From contig NC_134280.1 in NCBI RefSeq assembly GCF_949628215.1, forward strand, positions 49,812,621 through 49,876,620: a stretch of 64,000 nt of DNA, written 5' to 3'. The notes under the pieces were generated by a model, which saw only the letters and a program-made list of their open reading frames with translations, was not told the DNA's origin and ran no database searches. Positions 24,701-38,639 of this stretch are shown piece by piece (the first letter of the stretch is position 1; the number at the start of each line of letters is the position of its first letter). The position numbers and the translations under genes were made by a program. The stretch is from Phalacrocorax aristotelis. Its lineage: Eukaryota; Chordata; Aves; Suliformes; Phalacrocoracidae.

Positions 24701-26905
24701 AAAGAAACAGTTCTACAGGTCACAAAGGGTTTGATTTTTACCTAGGATTTTCCCTTCAAAGGGTGGGTACCTGGAGTTGTTCTATCCCGGCTGATTCCCA
24801 AGTGGGTGCTTTAGTTTGGAGGGAATAAATAAGCAGTATGTGTATAGCCCTGCACTAATAGCACTGGTGTACCTGGTATAATGTGTAAGAGAGAGGCTTT
24901 ATCAACTTGTTAGCAAAATAGATCAAATGTTGGAAGCACAACAGGAACTGGAGGGGACATGGATATTTATCACTAAAAATGTGGATGGACAATGCTATAA
25001 AAAGCAGGTAAGTTAAGTAGATAGGAGAAAGAAAGAAGGGGAAAACATTGGAACTAGATCCCAATTAAAGGGGTAATATATTCAGATTGGGACACAAATT
25101 ATCTTGTTAGCTGCATTGTCTGAAGCCTGGAAAAGATGACACATTTGCATTACAAAAATCAAAGTAGTGGACTCAAGTGGGGTCATAAGTCTTAACAATT
25201 TGGGGTATCAGCAACTCCAAACCTGGTTAAAAACCTCTGTGGTAATTTCATGGAACTTTCTGTGATGAAAATTACCAATGTTTTCATGGAACACCAAGAA
25301 AAAAATCACCATAAAGCAAAAGCTTGCTTTTTCCTATATGTACTGAGTGACGAAGGTTTCCCTGGACTGGAAAGAGTGTCTCCTACCTTTCTGTGTACAT
25401 ACAGTGGAAGGATACTTGGTGATTATTATCCACTAAAGCTCCCAGCAAAGGTACAGACTGAGTCACTCTAACAGAAACCCACCCATTCCCAGGCCTACAG
25501 CACTTACTCACAAGCCAGCATTTAGATATGCAAATAACAACATATTGTTATCAGCAGCTTGTCCAATAATAATTCCTTTGTTTCATCAAAAGGCGTATCA
25601 GTTTTGTACAGTTGGCAGTGAACATGCAAAGAGGAATTTGAAAAAGCAAGACCAGCCAGAACAGCAGCCTCTGCCAGTCTGATTGCAGGCATCACTGATG
25701 TCAGATGATGCATCAGCAGCTTAGGGTGCTAATGACTTGTTGATGCATTTGACATTATGCAGCTATCCCTTAGCAGATATTTTCATGGTAGGTATTGTTT
25801 TTATAGATGTTGCCGTATTACTCACGAGCTGGAAGTTTCAAGGGAAAATTTTGAAAACAGAATGAAAGCTTGAGGGGACAGGGAAGAAGCGAGGGATAAA
25901 GCTTGTCTGAACCCTCACATATACTTAGTCCAAAACATAGAAACCTGAAATACCTTGTCCTTGGTCACAAGCCTGTTGCAGAATCAGAAATATAGGACAT
26001 CTGATTTCATCTTCTCAGCTACAGTCATTTGTTTATAATCAGCTGTAGTCCTTGAACAGAAGTTAAACCATATTAAAAAAAAAAAGAGCGAGAATTTGAA
26101 GTAATAGATCTAACTAAATTATCGTCCTGAAATAATTTGGCTAGTTTATTTTCTTTGGGTTTTTCGTCCATCTTTCCTTTAGAGATTTGTAAGACAATTT
26201 TTAGAACCTAATATACTTTTTGCATGAAAACGCACTCCTTTCATTTTGGAGAATTAATCACAGTTAATCTGCAGACACTAGCCATTATAGCAAATCTGTC
26301 TGTCCACTGTGACAGATAGATTATGAGAGAATAAATGGAAAGTGACATTCACATTAGCCTGAGAGTGTTTTTGGCAGCCATTGACTGGCTTTTCTAGTTG
26401 CTATGATTTTAACCCATCATCACTTTTTCATTACACCTACCCAGTTGAGTAGGTTAGGTTGCCAAGTGGCTTTTCCAGGCATTTATTATGACAGTAATGT
26501 TGTTTATGTTTGAAGTTATCAAACCCCTCTGAGTGAATCGCTTTCTTAAATATAGAGTATCTTGCTGTCAGCTAGAGACTGGCTGTGTGGGGCAGTTTTG
26601 TAGTCAAAGCTCTTCAGGCATGGAGGAGCGCAGATCCAATTGCAAAGAGGGGAGCAGAATTCATGAACCCATTTTGGGCTGCATATCCAAGGAAGTTTGT
26701 TCCAGTAGTGAAGCTGCTGGAAAAGATGACATATTCTTACAGGGGACTTTGCATAAAACAAAGGCGTGTGTACCTATATGAGAAGGCAAGTGAGCAAGGA
26801 TACCAGTGCAGTGAAATACGTCTAAGAAAGAGCAGGGTGGGAAAGAAGGACTTCTTTCTAAATAAAAGGATTGAGAAGTGTACAAAAGATTTCTATAACC
26901 ATGCC

Positions 26906-26920
26906 AAAAAAAAAAAAAAA
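26906..26920 (+). repeat. Poly(A) run, 15 nt, 40 bp after an AATAAA
   Basis: The A run follows AATAAA at 26861-26866. It lies inside a plus-strand frame of 135 codons (26585-26992) that resembles no known protein. A decayed retroposed transcript is conceivable but not supported by target duplications I could find. Confidence 0.85.
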
Positions 26921-29900
26921 GAAAGATACATTTGTGCTTTGCACTTCGGCCAGAAGTGCAATCAGTACTTTGTGGAATACATGCAGAAATAGGGCTGCTT
27001 AGGAAAGCATGTGTTCTAGGGTGATTATCAGCTAAATAAAGGTAATTAAAGATATAAAGGACTGAAGCAGTAAAAACAGGACTGAGCTATTTAACCAAAT
27101 GTCACAGCTTTGCATGACTGATTATTCATTAACTGCTCCTGGGTAGTTAAGAAACATAAAATGTGATTCATAACCTCTAGAAAGAAAACAAGCTATTTAT
27201 TAAGAAGCTTAACTTTATGATGCTCCTAAAACTAGTATAAATATTTGAATTCACTTCTAAAAACTTTCTTAATAACATGAAGAAATACATCCATTCACAT
27301 AGCGTACATACATCTACATACATACATTTCCTAAGTGGCAGTTAGAAAGTAGGCATTGACATATGCAATATAAATGCATATTCCAAAAGCATTATGCAAT
27401 TAGTTATAATTTCTACCAAATATTTACCACGCATTTTTTATGGAGAACAACTCTATCAGCTAAGGAATGCTAAATTAAAAGAGAAATGATCCACAAAATT
27501 ATCCTCTGATGAGGCTGAAACCTCTCTTTGGAGGTACGCAATCCAGTAGTACACTAAATGATGACTGTAGAGTGTATTAACAATTCTTCATTAACTCTTT
27601 GCATGCAGTAATTGCAGCTCATTTACTCCATCAGTTAGCTGCTAACACTGACTGCACTGCAGGCGTATATATGGGGTGGGGGGGTTAATGTGAAAGCCAC
27701 TACAACACGATGATTTACCAGGTCATTGCGCAGCACCTAGGAAATCCTTCATTACAGGTCACAATTTGGTGATGAACCAAACATACGTAATTCTGCAAAA
27801 CAATCTGTTGAAAGTAATTCTTGTTTACTCACCTGGACATCACAGCAGGAAGAGAGATAAATGTTCATTTCCATGTGATTTAGGGTTTTTGTTAAATCTT
27901 TTCTTTTTCAATTTCCCCTACCCATTCTGCTGCTGAGTACAACTATTTCTCTTGGCTTGTTGTTTTTTTTTTTTGCATTGATGAGGTACAGCATGTAAAT
28001 ATATATAATTATAAAAAGTCATGCGATTATGAGCATACTCTATTATGAGCATGCTTTAAAGTAAATTTAAAAGGAACACCAAGGAATTGCTGCAAAAGGT
28101 AATTACCATAAAATAATGTTGCTTGACTATCAAATGCTGTAATTGGATATTGCTACAGTTGCCAGTGCATTTGTGGTTGAACTATTCAGGTATTAGTTGG
28201 AAGTAATTTTTCTGGAATGTCCATCTGAATCAAACAGTACATTTTACAGACCAGTTTAAACACAGACATTCCAGCTTTTCTTTCAGGGTAAAATTATGGC
28301 ACAATTTTCTGCAGGATCTGTTTTGGAACTGGTGTATTGTAGTTAGATTTTCCTTCATCTTATGATATTCACTCTTTATTGAAGAAGAAAAAGATATTTT
28401 TAATGTTTTGAAGCACAAAACCCCCACCCTCCACAACCACTTCATATTGATTTCTACAATTATTTTCCATCTTGTTTTGCTTCAGTATTTCATGAAAAAT
28501 TTACAGTAATATTTCTGACATCCATAGATTTGTTCCACTTTGATTGCAACTACAAAGTTCCCTGGAACAAATCAAAGCTTATATTTAAAAATCCTTTATG
28601 TCATATGCATATAGAAGTTACTTTTAAAAATGCAGTGGCCCTTTATATGGTTGCTGCTATGTCTGACTCTACTGCAGCCTTGCTTGCTTTTCTTTGCCAC
28701 CAGTTAATAGTTAGAGCTAAAGGAAAAGGACAGATTTTGCAAGGAGTCTGCAATGGGATGTTCAGCTTTCTCTCCTTTCACTGGCTGAAGTTTTTATATC
28801 TCTTACTACAACCTGGGGATAAATACTCATAATAAAAGGATATATTCTCATTTTCCTCCTGGAAATGTACATTTCTGTAAAAACGTTTAAAAAAATCTGT
28901 GAAGCTCTGCTACAGCAGTATCATTCAGTTAAATTCAGTAGGATGGATTCTGTTGTGTAGGACATCCTACAAAAAGAAGTATGCATGACTTGAAAAGATT
29001 TCTACTGGACTTTGCAGGATTTCCTCCCTTCATCTTTTCAACACTACTTACCCACGACTTAAATACAGCTTTGAATCTATGTCCCTAAAGATACTAACAA
29101 CTGAAAAACAGTGTCAGTAAAATAAAGGTAGACCTACTTACAGAAAAATATGCATAGCTATGCGAAACATAAACTAATGATATGCTCATAGCATTAGATA
29201 TGGAAGATACTCATGAAGGTTGTTTAAGCTGCCTCTCTATTTATGAAGGCTAGAAGTGTCTAAGGACTAATATAACTAATTCCAGAGCCAGTAAACTCAT
29301 GTGGTGTCTGTTACTCGGACAACTGAACCTCCCATGTACTAAGCACCTGCTCTGAATTATCCTACCAACCTGCTTTGTTTCAAGAGGCCTTTGTAATAGC
29401 AGAACAATTAGCCTCAGTGTTTTCATACTGCAACGTTGTCAGTCTGAGAGAGGAAGATACACAATGCAAATGATGACCTGAGGACTCGTGAATTTAATAA
29501 GCAAAAACACCACATGCAAACTCTGGTGGGTAAAAATTCCTCTAATATGTATGAGTGTTGGGTTTAGAGCGAGATGGAGTGATCTTGCTGGAATAAATTA
29601 TTGCGTAAGCGTAGAACATCCCTCTTTGACCTGCTGGATTTGGACAGCCCGGCTCTGGGCTGACATGCAAGACTCTGACCCCGAAGCTATTCTGTGGACA
29701 CTCAGAAATACTCTGGAGGGAAGCCAATGGTCCGGTTTTCAGCTGGAGTCAAGGCATTTAGGCTGTATGACATAAGTGTTTGCACTGCATGATAAAAAGT
29801 GTTTGTGGCATCTAATAAACTCATTGTCTGGTTCATTTAGGTACTAACTGCTGTTATTATTGTTGTGGTTAACAGTAGTAGTGCTAATATCCCCGTCTCA

Positions 29901-32900
29901 GTAGGGAATGGGATTTGTGAAAAAAATAAATCAATTAAAAGCCAGAATGAATCTCAAAGAATTCAAATTTTATTTAGCTGCAGCTGAGGGGATCATGAAT
30001 TACCACCACACACTGCTACGTTTCAAGGCAGAGGAAAGATAAACCAAAAGCAAAAGAGCAATTTGTGTGCATTTAGCAGTCTGTGACCTAGAAAGCACTA
30101 GACATTGATACTTTGCCTTTTCATCACCCCCATTGCAGGGCAATAACCCCTGGCAGACAGGTGTGGCAGCCCATCATCTCTTCGAACAGTGCAGCATGTA
30201 TAGGTAGAGCTCATGAGTCAGAGTCCAAAGGGTGGATGCAAGAGCTCTATCTTGCTACTACCTAAAGAAATTGAAGCAGCTTTTCTCCTGTAAACAGGAC
30301 CATTTCATCTGCGTTGGTCCTTGCCCTCCAGAGCACGTGGGTGTCCTTGGCTAGGAAATACAAGGAGCAGAATAAATTCAACACCACTAGGGCAGGAAGG
30401 AGCTTTGCATTTCACAGGGGAAATGAACCTCATGTTCTTGCCATAAAGGCCAAAAACCCAGTGCTGCAAGCTCACCACGGGCTCAGCTAAAAAGGCAGCC
30501 TTCAGCCTGGGGTGCCCAAGTGCCACCTGGTTTTGTCACCCCTGCTTCCCTGGGACTACAAAGCCTACTCAGTTTGCAGATGCACCTGTGGACAAACTAA
30601 ACCCTACAGTCCCCAGGGCCATCGGACTCCCTCACCTCACGCAGGCTGCTAGTGGGGAGGAGCTAGTCCTAAAACAAAACATGCTGGGAACTGCTTGAGA
30701 AAGTGGCAAAATATGTGCCAGGGATGTTGTGAGAGTGCAATGGCATAAAAGATCAAGCTAGGAGTGTTTCTTAACTGTTTAATTTAGTAGCTCAGATATA
30801 GCCACAGAGGCTATAGGCATTTAGTTCCCATCAGATCTTCCCTGAGTGATTACATCCAAGTGTCAGCTCTGTGCAGAATGGACCAAATGCACCTCCGCTG
30901 TCACTCCATTCATTCCAGCAGAATTATAGGAGTTTGAACAGTTGAGGGAAACACTGCACAGTTCATGGTGGCTTGAACTGTCCCAATTCTTGAGATGTTA
31001 CTGAAAACACCCACTGGGAAAAGGACCAGGTACTGTAAAATTTCTCAAAATTATCTCCTCCAGCCCTGCTTAGATGTGCTTTCTAAAGGGCTTCCAGCCA
31101 AAAATTTTTGCTTTTCTGTCATTACTGTTTTGCTTCAGCTTGAAATTAAACCTGAAAAGTTAAAAGAAGAAAAGAGATTTGCTTCTAGAAACAGACGAAT
31201 GTATAATGCTTGAATGGGTAAAGAAAGAGAGCCTTTTTCCGTATAATCAACTTGCCAAAATTCATTTTGCAGTGAAATTATTCTTCCTCCAATTCCCTCT
31301 TCCCTTCTGTCATTAAACTGACACTGAAATAACACTCTTAATCCCAAAGAGGCATCAATATTTTTGCTGCAAAGTGTTGCACAACTTGTGGTATGGACTA
31401 ATGCCATGCATTAGCCATGAAGCAATGTCTGACGTAGCTAAAGAACATCAAGTACAATACCACATTTTATCAAAACCAAACAGCAGAACAATGCACACAA
31501 GGCTCTTGCAAATATACCAGACCCATCAGATTTCAATCTGATAAAGTCAATACAGAGGAGAAATATAGGGTACATTCTGTCTTCATTAACACAGAAATAG
31601 GTCCAGCAGTTCCACTGTCCCTCTGCATCATGCTCTTAACCCAAAAAACTTGAGGACCAGCTTCTCAGGCTGAAATATTGAGAGCTTGGAATTTAAAGAT
31701 CTGTGCTTTTTTCAATAGAGCACACAGCCCTCTAAATGCCCCAGGCAGAAGGACCACGTGGTGTCTTGGTTTCTTGGGAACGCCTTGCTGGAGACCTTCA
31801 GTAGGGGACCAACCTCTGTCCCCAGCTCTGCCTGCAGCTAAAAGGGAGGCACCCACACAGATAATCAGTTAGTCAGCAGAGGCTTAATGTCTGCCATATG
31901 GCTTACTGTGGTTTAATGTGCCCTTTCTAATGTGGAAGAAATATGTTCAGGAAGAATGTGGGGTGCACCACAGGGAAGAGCTGGAGAGCGGTTGCAGAGG
32001 GTCGGGCTGAGCTCTGGCCATTGGTGTTGAAGTGAGGTGGCTCACCAGCATCACAGCCATCCCTCATCTTCCTGCCATGGGTGTCAGCACGAGGAGCACA
32101 GAGGACACTGGGGGTGCATCCTGAGGGCGTACAGCAGGCAGTGCATTGGAGAAGGACCCCAGCTACTTTCACCTCAACCTTGCAGGTCTAGCTGTGGTTG
32201 CATAGACTGCTACATGGGCTATTTGCCCAGGGGTTTACCCCATTTCCCAGGCAGGTTTGGCTGTTGGACACACACTCCCAGTTCGAATGCTACCAGTACC
32301 TGAGCAAGCTAAGCGAAAGCTACCTCGGGTCCATCTACACGCCCAGCCGACATACTTTGTTATGACATGGCTTGTGTACATTGACAAGTTATGGGAGTAA
32401 TTGTCCGTGTGCTTTTCATTGTCTCATTACAGGGACAAAAGATCTGGCCAGATGGATCAGTTTGTCTGTTAGAGTGCAAGGCAGCACCACACAGATGTGT
32501 GCGAGTGAGTACAAACACCAGAAACAACATCACTTTCAGAGCAGCGATCCACCTAACGATGTAAGAGATGAACCCTGCTGATCAAGGAGCTACAACAACC
32601 CTGAGCAGCAAGTGTAAAACCACCTGGGATGCTTCTGCACTGTACCGGGCACTGTGCACAGGCAGTTCAGCAGAGGGGCTGTACTAATTTTGTGGGTAGC
32701 CTGCTCCCAGCACCCAGCCTGCCTGCTCACAATGACCCAGGACACCCCAGCGCTGCAGCCTGCCCTGAGCTGCACCCAAGTTGACCCTGCTGGCTCTGAC
32801 ACAGGGGGACCCTTGGCTCACCCCACAATGCTTTTCTTAAGAACACAGCTCTTACCAGCATCACCAGGTTCCTTGCTCACTTTTTCTGCTCAGTTTTGGA

Positions 32901-35677
32901 GGACATGTGTGGGGTGCATGTTGTAGAGGGGTCTGGCTGCACTGCATAACACAGCACAGTCCATGTTTGGCTGTGCTTCTCTTTGGTGGAAACAACAGGG
33001 TTTGGGTAACATTCCCTAGAGCCTCATCTTTGTGATTTGTCTTCTGGTTCATGCCTCCAGTGCAGGGCCTAGAGGGAGGAGGGATGGAAGAAAAAGCATT
33101 GACTGCCAAAGCTGGAGTCCAAATAACATAACTCACCATTGACAAGTTTAACAAAAAAGCTAAATCCTTGATTGGTATGTTAGGCACATGGTGACTGGAA
33201 AAGCTGAGCAGAGAGTGAAGCACTAAAGTGAAGACAAATGAGAAAGCACACACTGCTGAAACTCATGCTGTGACTTGTTTACAGTAAAGCCAAGGTTTTG
33301 CTTAGTTCAGTAAATAACCTAACTTAGACACCAATCCAAACTTCTTTTAAAAAGACACATTGAAATCTTGCAAAAAGTGCAAGATTCCAGTGCAATCTTC
33401 CTGTGCTCCTGACTTTGGAGAGTTTGAAAGTTATACTGCAGGAGTGATTTTTTCCCCACCGTGTTTTCTCTTTCAATCAGGACTGAAGCCAGATAACACA
33501 AAAGGTGAGTGCAAATATTCTTAAAAGGAAGTGTTTCTAAAACTTTATTGCATTTGTTATGGGCAAGGACCTAATCTCCCTGAATTGGTTTGTTCTATGC
33601 AGTAACCAAAATGATTTATTTTCTCGTCTCATTTTAAAGGGCAGGTAATGGGCATTTTCTTATTTCATTAAAGAAGAAATGCACAAAGACCAAAGGTTGG
33701 TCTGATTTATGGTTGAGCTGTCTGGTAGATGTTATGGCTTGGATTTACATTAAACCATTGTGACTTAGAGTAAACTAAAACTAAATAGAGACCGTACATG
33801 GAAAATGTTTAACAAGCCATTACACAATGAATAAACGGGCTGAAAACATCGTCTGCATGCCTCTCCTACACACATTAGCTGAGGGTGACGGCTTCATCTG
33901 AGATTGAATGTGATTTGTTGCTGCTATACATATTGCCAAGCTGCAGCAAATACTACAGATCACATATAATTAATTTTTGAAGAACAGTGAGGGAAAACAA
34001 ATACAATTAGATAAAATTACTCCTTTTGCAACTTCACCATCTCCTCATTAAGTTTATTCTAGCATCACCACAGGTAAAGAGACAAGAAAATGACAGATAT
34101 AAATTTTGTATACAGAAACTAGAGGGGACGATTACTAGGGGCAAAGGTTTACCTCCTAGGTGCTTGGTTTAGCACTCGCTTTTTAAGGTAACCATTGCAT
34201 TACATCACCAGCCACCAATAGAGCTGCCAAACATTTCACAGCTCACGTGGAAGGAAATGCAGTGTCTGAACACAAAGGGCCAAGAAGGCAAAGCCGTCAG
34301 CTACACCTTCTGCACAAAGCTGTGCCCTGTCACCGCTGAGAGCATAGATGATTACAGCCTGTAAACCAAAAAGAAACAAACTCACCTGAGGAAAAAACTC
34401 CAGTTATTTTCTTGTTACCTGATTCAAAAGCAACCGTAGCACTGCTGAACAATCATTGGGGGAAAGGAACAGACTTGCGTAACCTACAGGGACTCTGCAG
34501 CAGATGGTGTGGTACCGGAAAGGACCCAGCCTCCACCAGGCACTCACTCACTGCTGGGATTTTGTTTAGAGACATCCGAAAGGCCACAGATACACGTGTT
34601 ATTCCTGGGCAGCTCCCCAGTGACCTGCACTCGCTTTGTCAATTCTTTCCTCCTGGCATTTAAAAAACAGTGGTTTGGTAACATTTTCTTCTGAAAATGT
34701 CTCAAATGCGTGATCACCTGTGTTTATTTACAAGATTCTTCCACTGCTAGTTTGAAGTACCTCATAAATGTCACCCATCTTCCAGGTTTTTTATTTAGCC
34801 TATATTCTTCCATATGATGAGCAGAAACGTATCGGATTAACAGAAACAAGGCACAGAAATGTCCTTTCTCTGGTGCTGCCTGCGTGGCCTGGGACAGCCC
34901 CCGTCCTCCCCTGTGCAAACATGCAGTTCTGTCCTCAGTAAAATACATTGTTCTCTGTCAGACAAGGCTCAATGGATGAGGAGTGCTGTGATGACAGCTG
35001 TGAGGTGCTCAGATTCCAACTATAAGGCTCATTTCAAGGTGTTTGCTTTAAGTTCAAGTATCAAAGCACATCGCCTGCCATTTCTGTGCACCCCTTTCTT
35101 GCCACTTTCTGGGAAGGGTTTAAGGTTTCTCCGTCAGTTGTGATGACTGATTCTCTATGTGCCTCTACAACTTCATTCTACAACAGCAAAGTGAATCTGT
35201 TATCAGTTCATAATTAAATAAATATTAATCTGAAGCACTTCATATGAATGCAAATAGCTGTTTGTGAAGATTTTTCCCATAACCAACTTGAAATGCTATT
35301 TAATTACTGTTTTTCCTGACATCTTAATTTCACTGACAATTCAAGTGAAATCCGTGCTGAAAAGTCACGTCACATCTCAGATTTCAGGTCGCTTCCCTGC
35401 AAGTGCAGGGGAAAATTCTAATCAAAAGCATTTTCCAGTTTTTGTGCTACAGTGAATTTACAAAGCTCTCAAAACAAAGCTGAACTATTTGGTATGACAA
35501 GAGGAAATCCTATCAGTTCATGGTTAACAAATTGCCCTCTTTCCAGAGAATCAAGATCAAAATGTGTTTTTATTACAAATTGAAAACCTTGGGTGTGTTG
35601 GATAGCTGAGTGGTGAGTAATTGGGATATGGAGTCTTTCATCTGCAGGAGTCAACTCCTATTCAGAGCCCATGTTGA

Positions 35678-35700
35678 ATGACTAAAGCTTCTTTAGTCAT
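35678..35700 (+). repeat. Perfect 10-bp inverted repeat of AP-1-like words
   Basis: ATGACTAAAG (35678-35687) and CTTTAGTCAT (35691-35700) are separated by CTT. Each arm contains TGACTAA or its complement, one base off the AP-1 consensus TGA(C/G)TCA. Confidence 0.9.
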
Positions 35701-36754
35701 GGTGCCAGTGCAGCGCCATCAACCCTCGTGCACAAAGGTGATGCCTAACAGGATTGCTGCCTCTAGCCCTCCTCCTGCCTCCCGTGGTTGAGGAGGGGTG
35801 AGGCAGGAGATTATTTTAAAACGATCATGAAAGCTACAGAGAAATCATACACAAAATTTCACCTTAGCGGTTTGTAGAAATAGAACATTTCATGCGAAAA
35901 TATCATGCCTGCTTCTGGTTTGGAGCAGGGGAAGACAGGGGCATTCACAAGCTATAATTTTTTCCCCAGAATGTCAGATAACAATTAACAGAGTCTTCAA
36001 GCTGTGAGGATCATAATTGTAAGCAGATAATTCTGCCACTTCTTCTACACTGCTGAAATCAATAGTCTACCTGTGAAGGAAAACAGCAGTGCTGTGAGAA
36101 ATTATATTTGGTGATTGCTCTGCTTTCTTATATCTTTTAAATACTCTTCATTTACCTTTCAGGTTATCTGTAACAGTTGTGGCAAGAGTGAGCATACGCA
36201 AATGGTTTTTCTGCTCGATTTCATTCATTAGTAATATCTAACTCTGCAGGCTTATGTATTTAAATCTGCGTCCATAGCATAGCTTGTGGTCAAGATGCCT
36301 ACTGTTTTTCCACATACATTTAATTTCCATGGATGAAATGCTGATTCAAGTGGACTTAATAAAGAAGTAAATAATTTAAGCATGGAAATGAAGCTGTTGC
36401 ATGTGAGACATCTTCTCCAGTCATCTCATTACTGCATACTAATGGTGCAATTTAATCTCTACATCTTTTGTTTGGTCTGATTAGGCATATCCCAGTTCCT
36501 ATTAGGCATCAGAAAGAGAGCAAGTTATCCTTAGAAGATAGCAGTGTGAAGCTCAGTCCTTGCTTCCTGACACATCCAGATCCCACATCATTTCATGTGC
36601 CTGAGGATGACAGTCCCAGGTGCCAAGTCATTCTAGATAGCCAAGATCTTTTTTGCTGTCATCTGGCAAGTTCAGTAAGATGTTTCCATCTTGTTAACTC
36701 TTAGGTCATGCTCTGTCTTTTGATTCGGTGCTGAAATTCTCCAAACACCAAGGT

Positions 36755-36802
36755 AGAGAGAGGTTTGCCCCAAGTGGCAGAGAGAGGTTTGCCTAAGTAG
36801 TA
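36755..36802 (+). repeat. 24-bp tandem duplication, two copies
   Basis: AGAGAGAGGTTTGCC occurs at 36755-36769 and again at 36779-36793, a 24-bp period. The rest of the second unit is diverged (AAGTGGC against AAGTAG). Confidence 0.88.
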
Positions 36803-38148
36803 GGACCAACTTGGTAGTACTAAGTAAATTAGTCATTAGCACTTATCTATAGTTGCTAGAAAGAGATCTGGTCTGACACCAGAGCCAGCATATGCTTTGC
36901 ATAGGTTTTTCTACTACTCCTGGAATGCCGTGCAGAGTATGCCGCTTACCTGCAATGAATTTGTCTGCCGACTCTTCCAACGCAGGCATCGCATATCCTG
37001 CATGTCCCAAACACAGACACAGACACAAAGCTTTCATTGACTACAGACCATCCTCAGATGACTAGTCTTAGTAGGCTGCAGCCAGACTTTTGTAACTGCT
37101 TTCCTAAATACCAAGCATTACTCGTCTTAGATTATTGATGCTAATGTATTTTATTTGTATCAGCTGTATTGTGGATGCTAGGTCTCCTTTTCTTGTTGCT
37201 TTGTTGATAGTGATATGGAAGTTTAGTGCTGGGTAAGATTTCTCGGCTTCTTTTCTCTTAAGCTACTTATTGAGAACTAAACTGAACACTGAAAACTAGA
37301 GAATGAAATCAGAGAATGAGTCTGTTGCAAAAGAGCAGAGCTGCACACGGCATGTGAAAGGAAAAAAATAGCACGAACTCCTTTAACTGGATCTGTTTCT
37401 TTTGAAACTGTTTCTTCCACATATCCAACTTCCACTGGGACTCCTTTGACTCCCACTGGTCAACAAGAATAGGATGAGCTAAAAGTTTTAATTTCCCATG
37501 AAAAAAAGTTAACTTGGCAGGCTGGTTAACTGGGTGTTTAGGCTTTTCTGTCAAACCAGAAATGTCCATGTTACTTCACATTTTTCAGGTTTTGTAAATT
37601 TTTTTAAAATTATTATTTTGCTAAAATCTTGCACTATTAATTTAGTACAGTCCATTTTTCACAGACTGGCAAGTTTCTATAAGAATTTTTTTTTCAAACA
37701 AAGCAAAAATAATCAAACCTTAATTTTTAACACTTTCAGCAAAACCAAAAGCATTTCACTAGAAATGAGCGTGCCTCCACTAGGTAGTTTAGTGCTTCAT
37801 GACAGCTGAATGAAAGGAAAGAACAATTCCAGTGCAGGGCAGCTGCCTATATCTGGCAGATGCATTCACATTCAGGACCTCACTGTTTGTATGACTTAGA
37901 GGAAGTTGTTTGAGCTCAAGTCTACACAGGTACATGAGCATCTCAAAACCACCACACAGATCATGACTTTATTTTCTGTGTATAAATGGTGTGTAAAAAG
38001 ATGATAATTGTACTTCTGTCTTTGACAGTAATATTTCAAGGGCAGGATTGAAAGGTGTTTTAGGATACTATACCAGGATGGGCTATATAAGTGTTTTAAG
38101 CATACAGGAAATTTTTTTGTCTTATCTTTTTGTAGATAGAAGAGCAGT

Positions 38149-38178
38149 TATTTACAGCACATGTTGCTGCTGTAAATA
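38149..38178 (+). repeat. Perfect 11-bp inverted repeat of forkhead-like words
   Basis: TATTTACAGCA (38149-38159) and TGCTGTAAATA (38168-38178) flank an 8-nt loop. TATTTAC fits the forkhead consensus TRTTTAC, so the palindrome presents two forkhead-like sites in opposite orientation. Confidence 0.9.
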
Positions 38179-38639
38179 GTATAGAAGTATAGAAGCATAG
38201 ACCAATGTTGGTTAGTGTTCTCCACAATCTAATGACATCAACAACCTGTCTTAATTCCTTTTAAAACTTGAACTTGCTTTATCACTCACCTGCAGGGAAA
38301 CAGTAACCTAACAGGTTAGAGATAGGTGAGGCTCAAATATAACTTAGAGTAGGTCATTGTGATATGTTCTCTCCCTTGTCCTCTGCAGCCAATTTGAACT
38401 TTGCACATATTCTAATTTAAATGGCATGTCCATATGCTACTGTTCTGCCCTAGAAATGCCTATAATTTCTTGCAGAATATAGAAGCAAGAGACCAAAGAC
38501 AACAGTGAAATCCTAGCAAAAGACAACTTTACGAACTGTCAATGAACACAGCTTGGCCAAAAGATTTGGAAAAAATGTTTTTGAAAAAATATTTTTTCTG
38601 TAGAGCCATTTTTGTTTCATCAAAGCCTACATGAGTCAC

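Larger units (their letters stand above)
16893..27159. other. Intergenic DNA, no gene recognised
   Basis: The longest frame is 147 codons (21936-22379, plus). It overlaps frames of similar size on both strands and encodes nothing recognisable. A pyrimidine-rich stretch lies at about 21,540-21,590 and a C/A-rich stretch at about 22,276-22,310. The CNE-like block at 17.7-17.9 kb and the A runs are listed separately. Confidence 0.65.
27160..38639. other. Intergenic DNA, no gene recognised
   Basis: 27.1-28.2 kb and 33.8-34.1 kb are AT-rich and non-repetitive, with TAAT-type words. 31.9-32.9 kb is more GC-rich, with chance frames of 70-130 codons on both strands and few CpG. 29.5-29.85 kb has an open frame of 95 codons followed by AATAAA, but no LTR or gene could be recognised. 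Two palindromes and a tandem duplication are listed separately. Confidence 0.65.

Noticed and set aside
29488..29830. 95-codon frame followed by AATAAA as a possible LTR or retroviral remnant
   Set aside because: No terminal TG...CA repeats, primer-binding site or paired LTR could be found, and the peptide matches nothing I recognise.
31900..32930. GC-richer stretch with many overlapping frames as a coding gene
   Set aside because: Frames occur on both strands at similar length, CpG is scarce, and no splice-consistent conserved peptide is seen.
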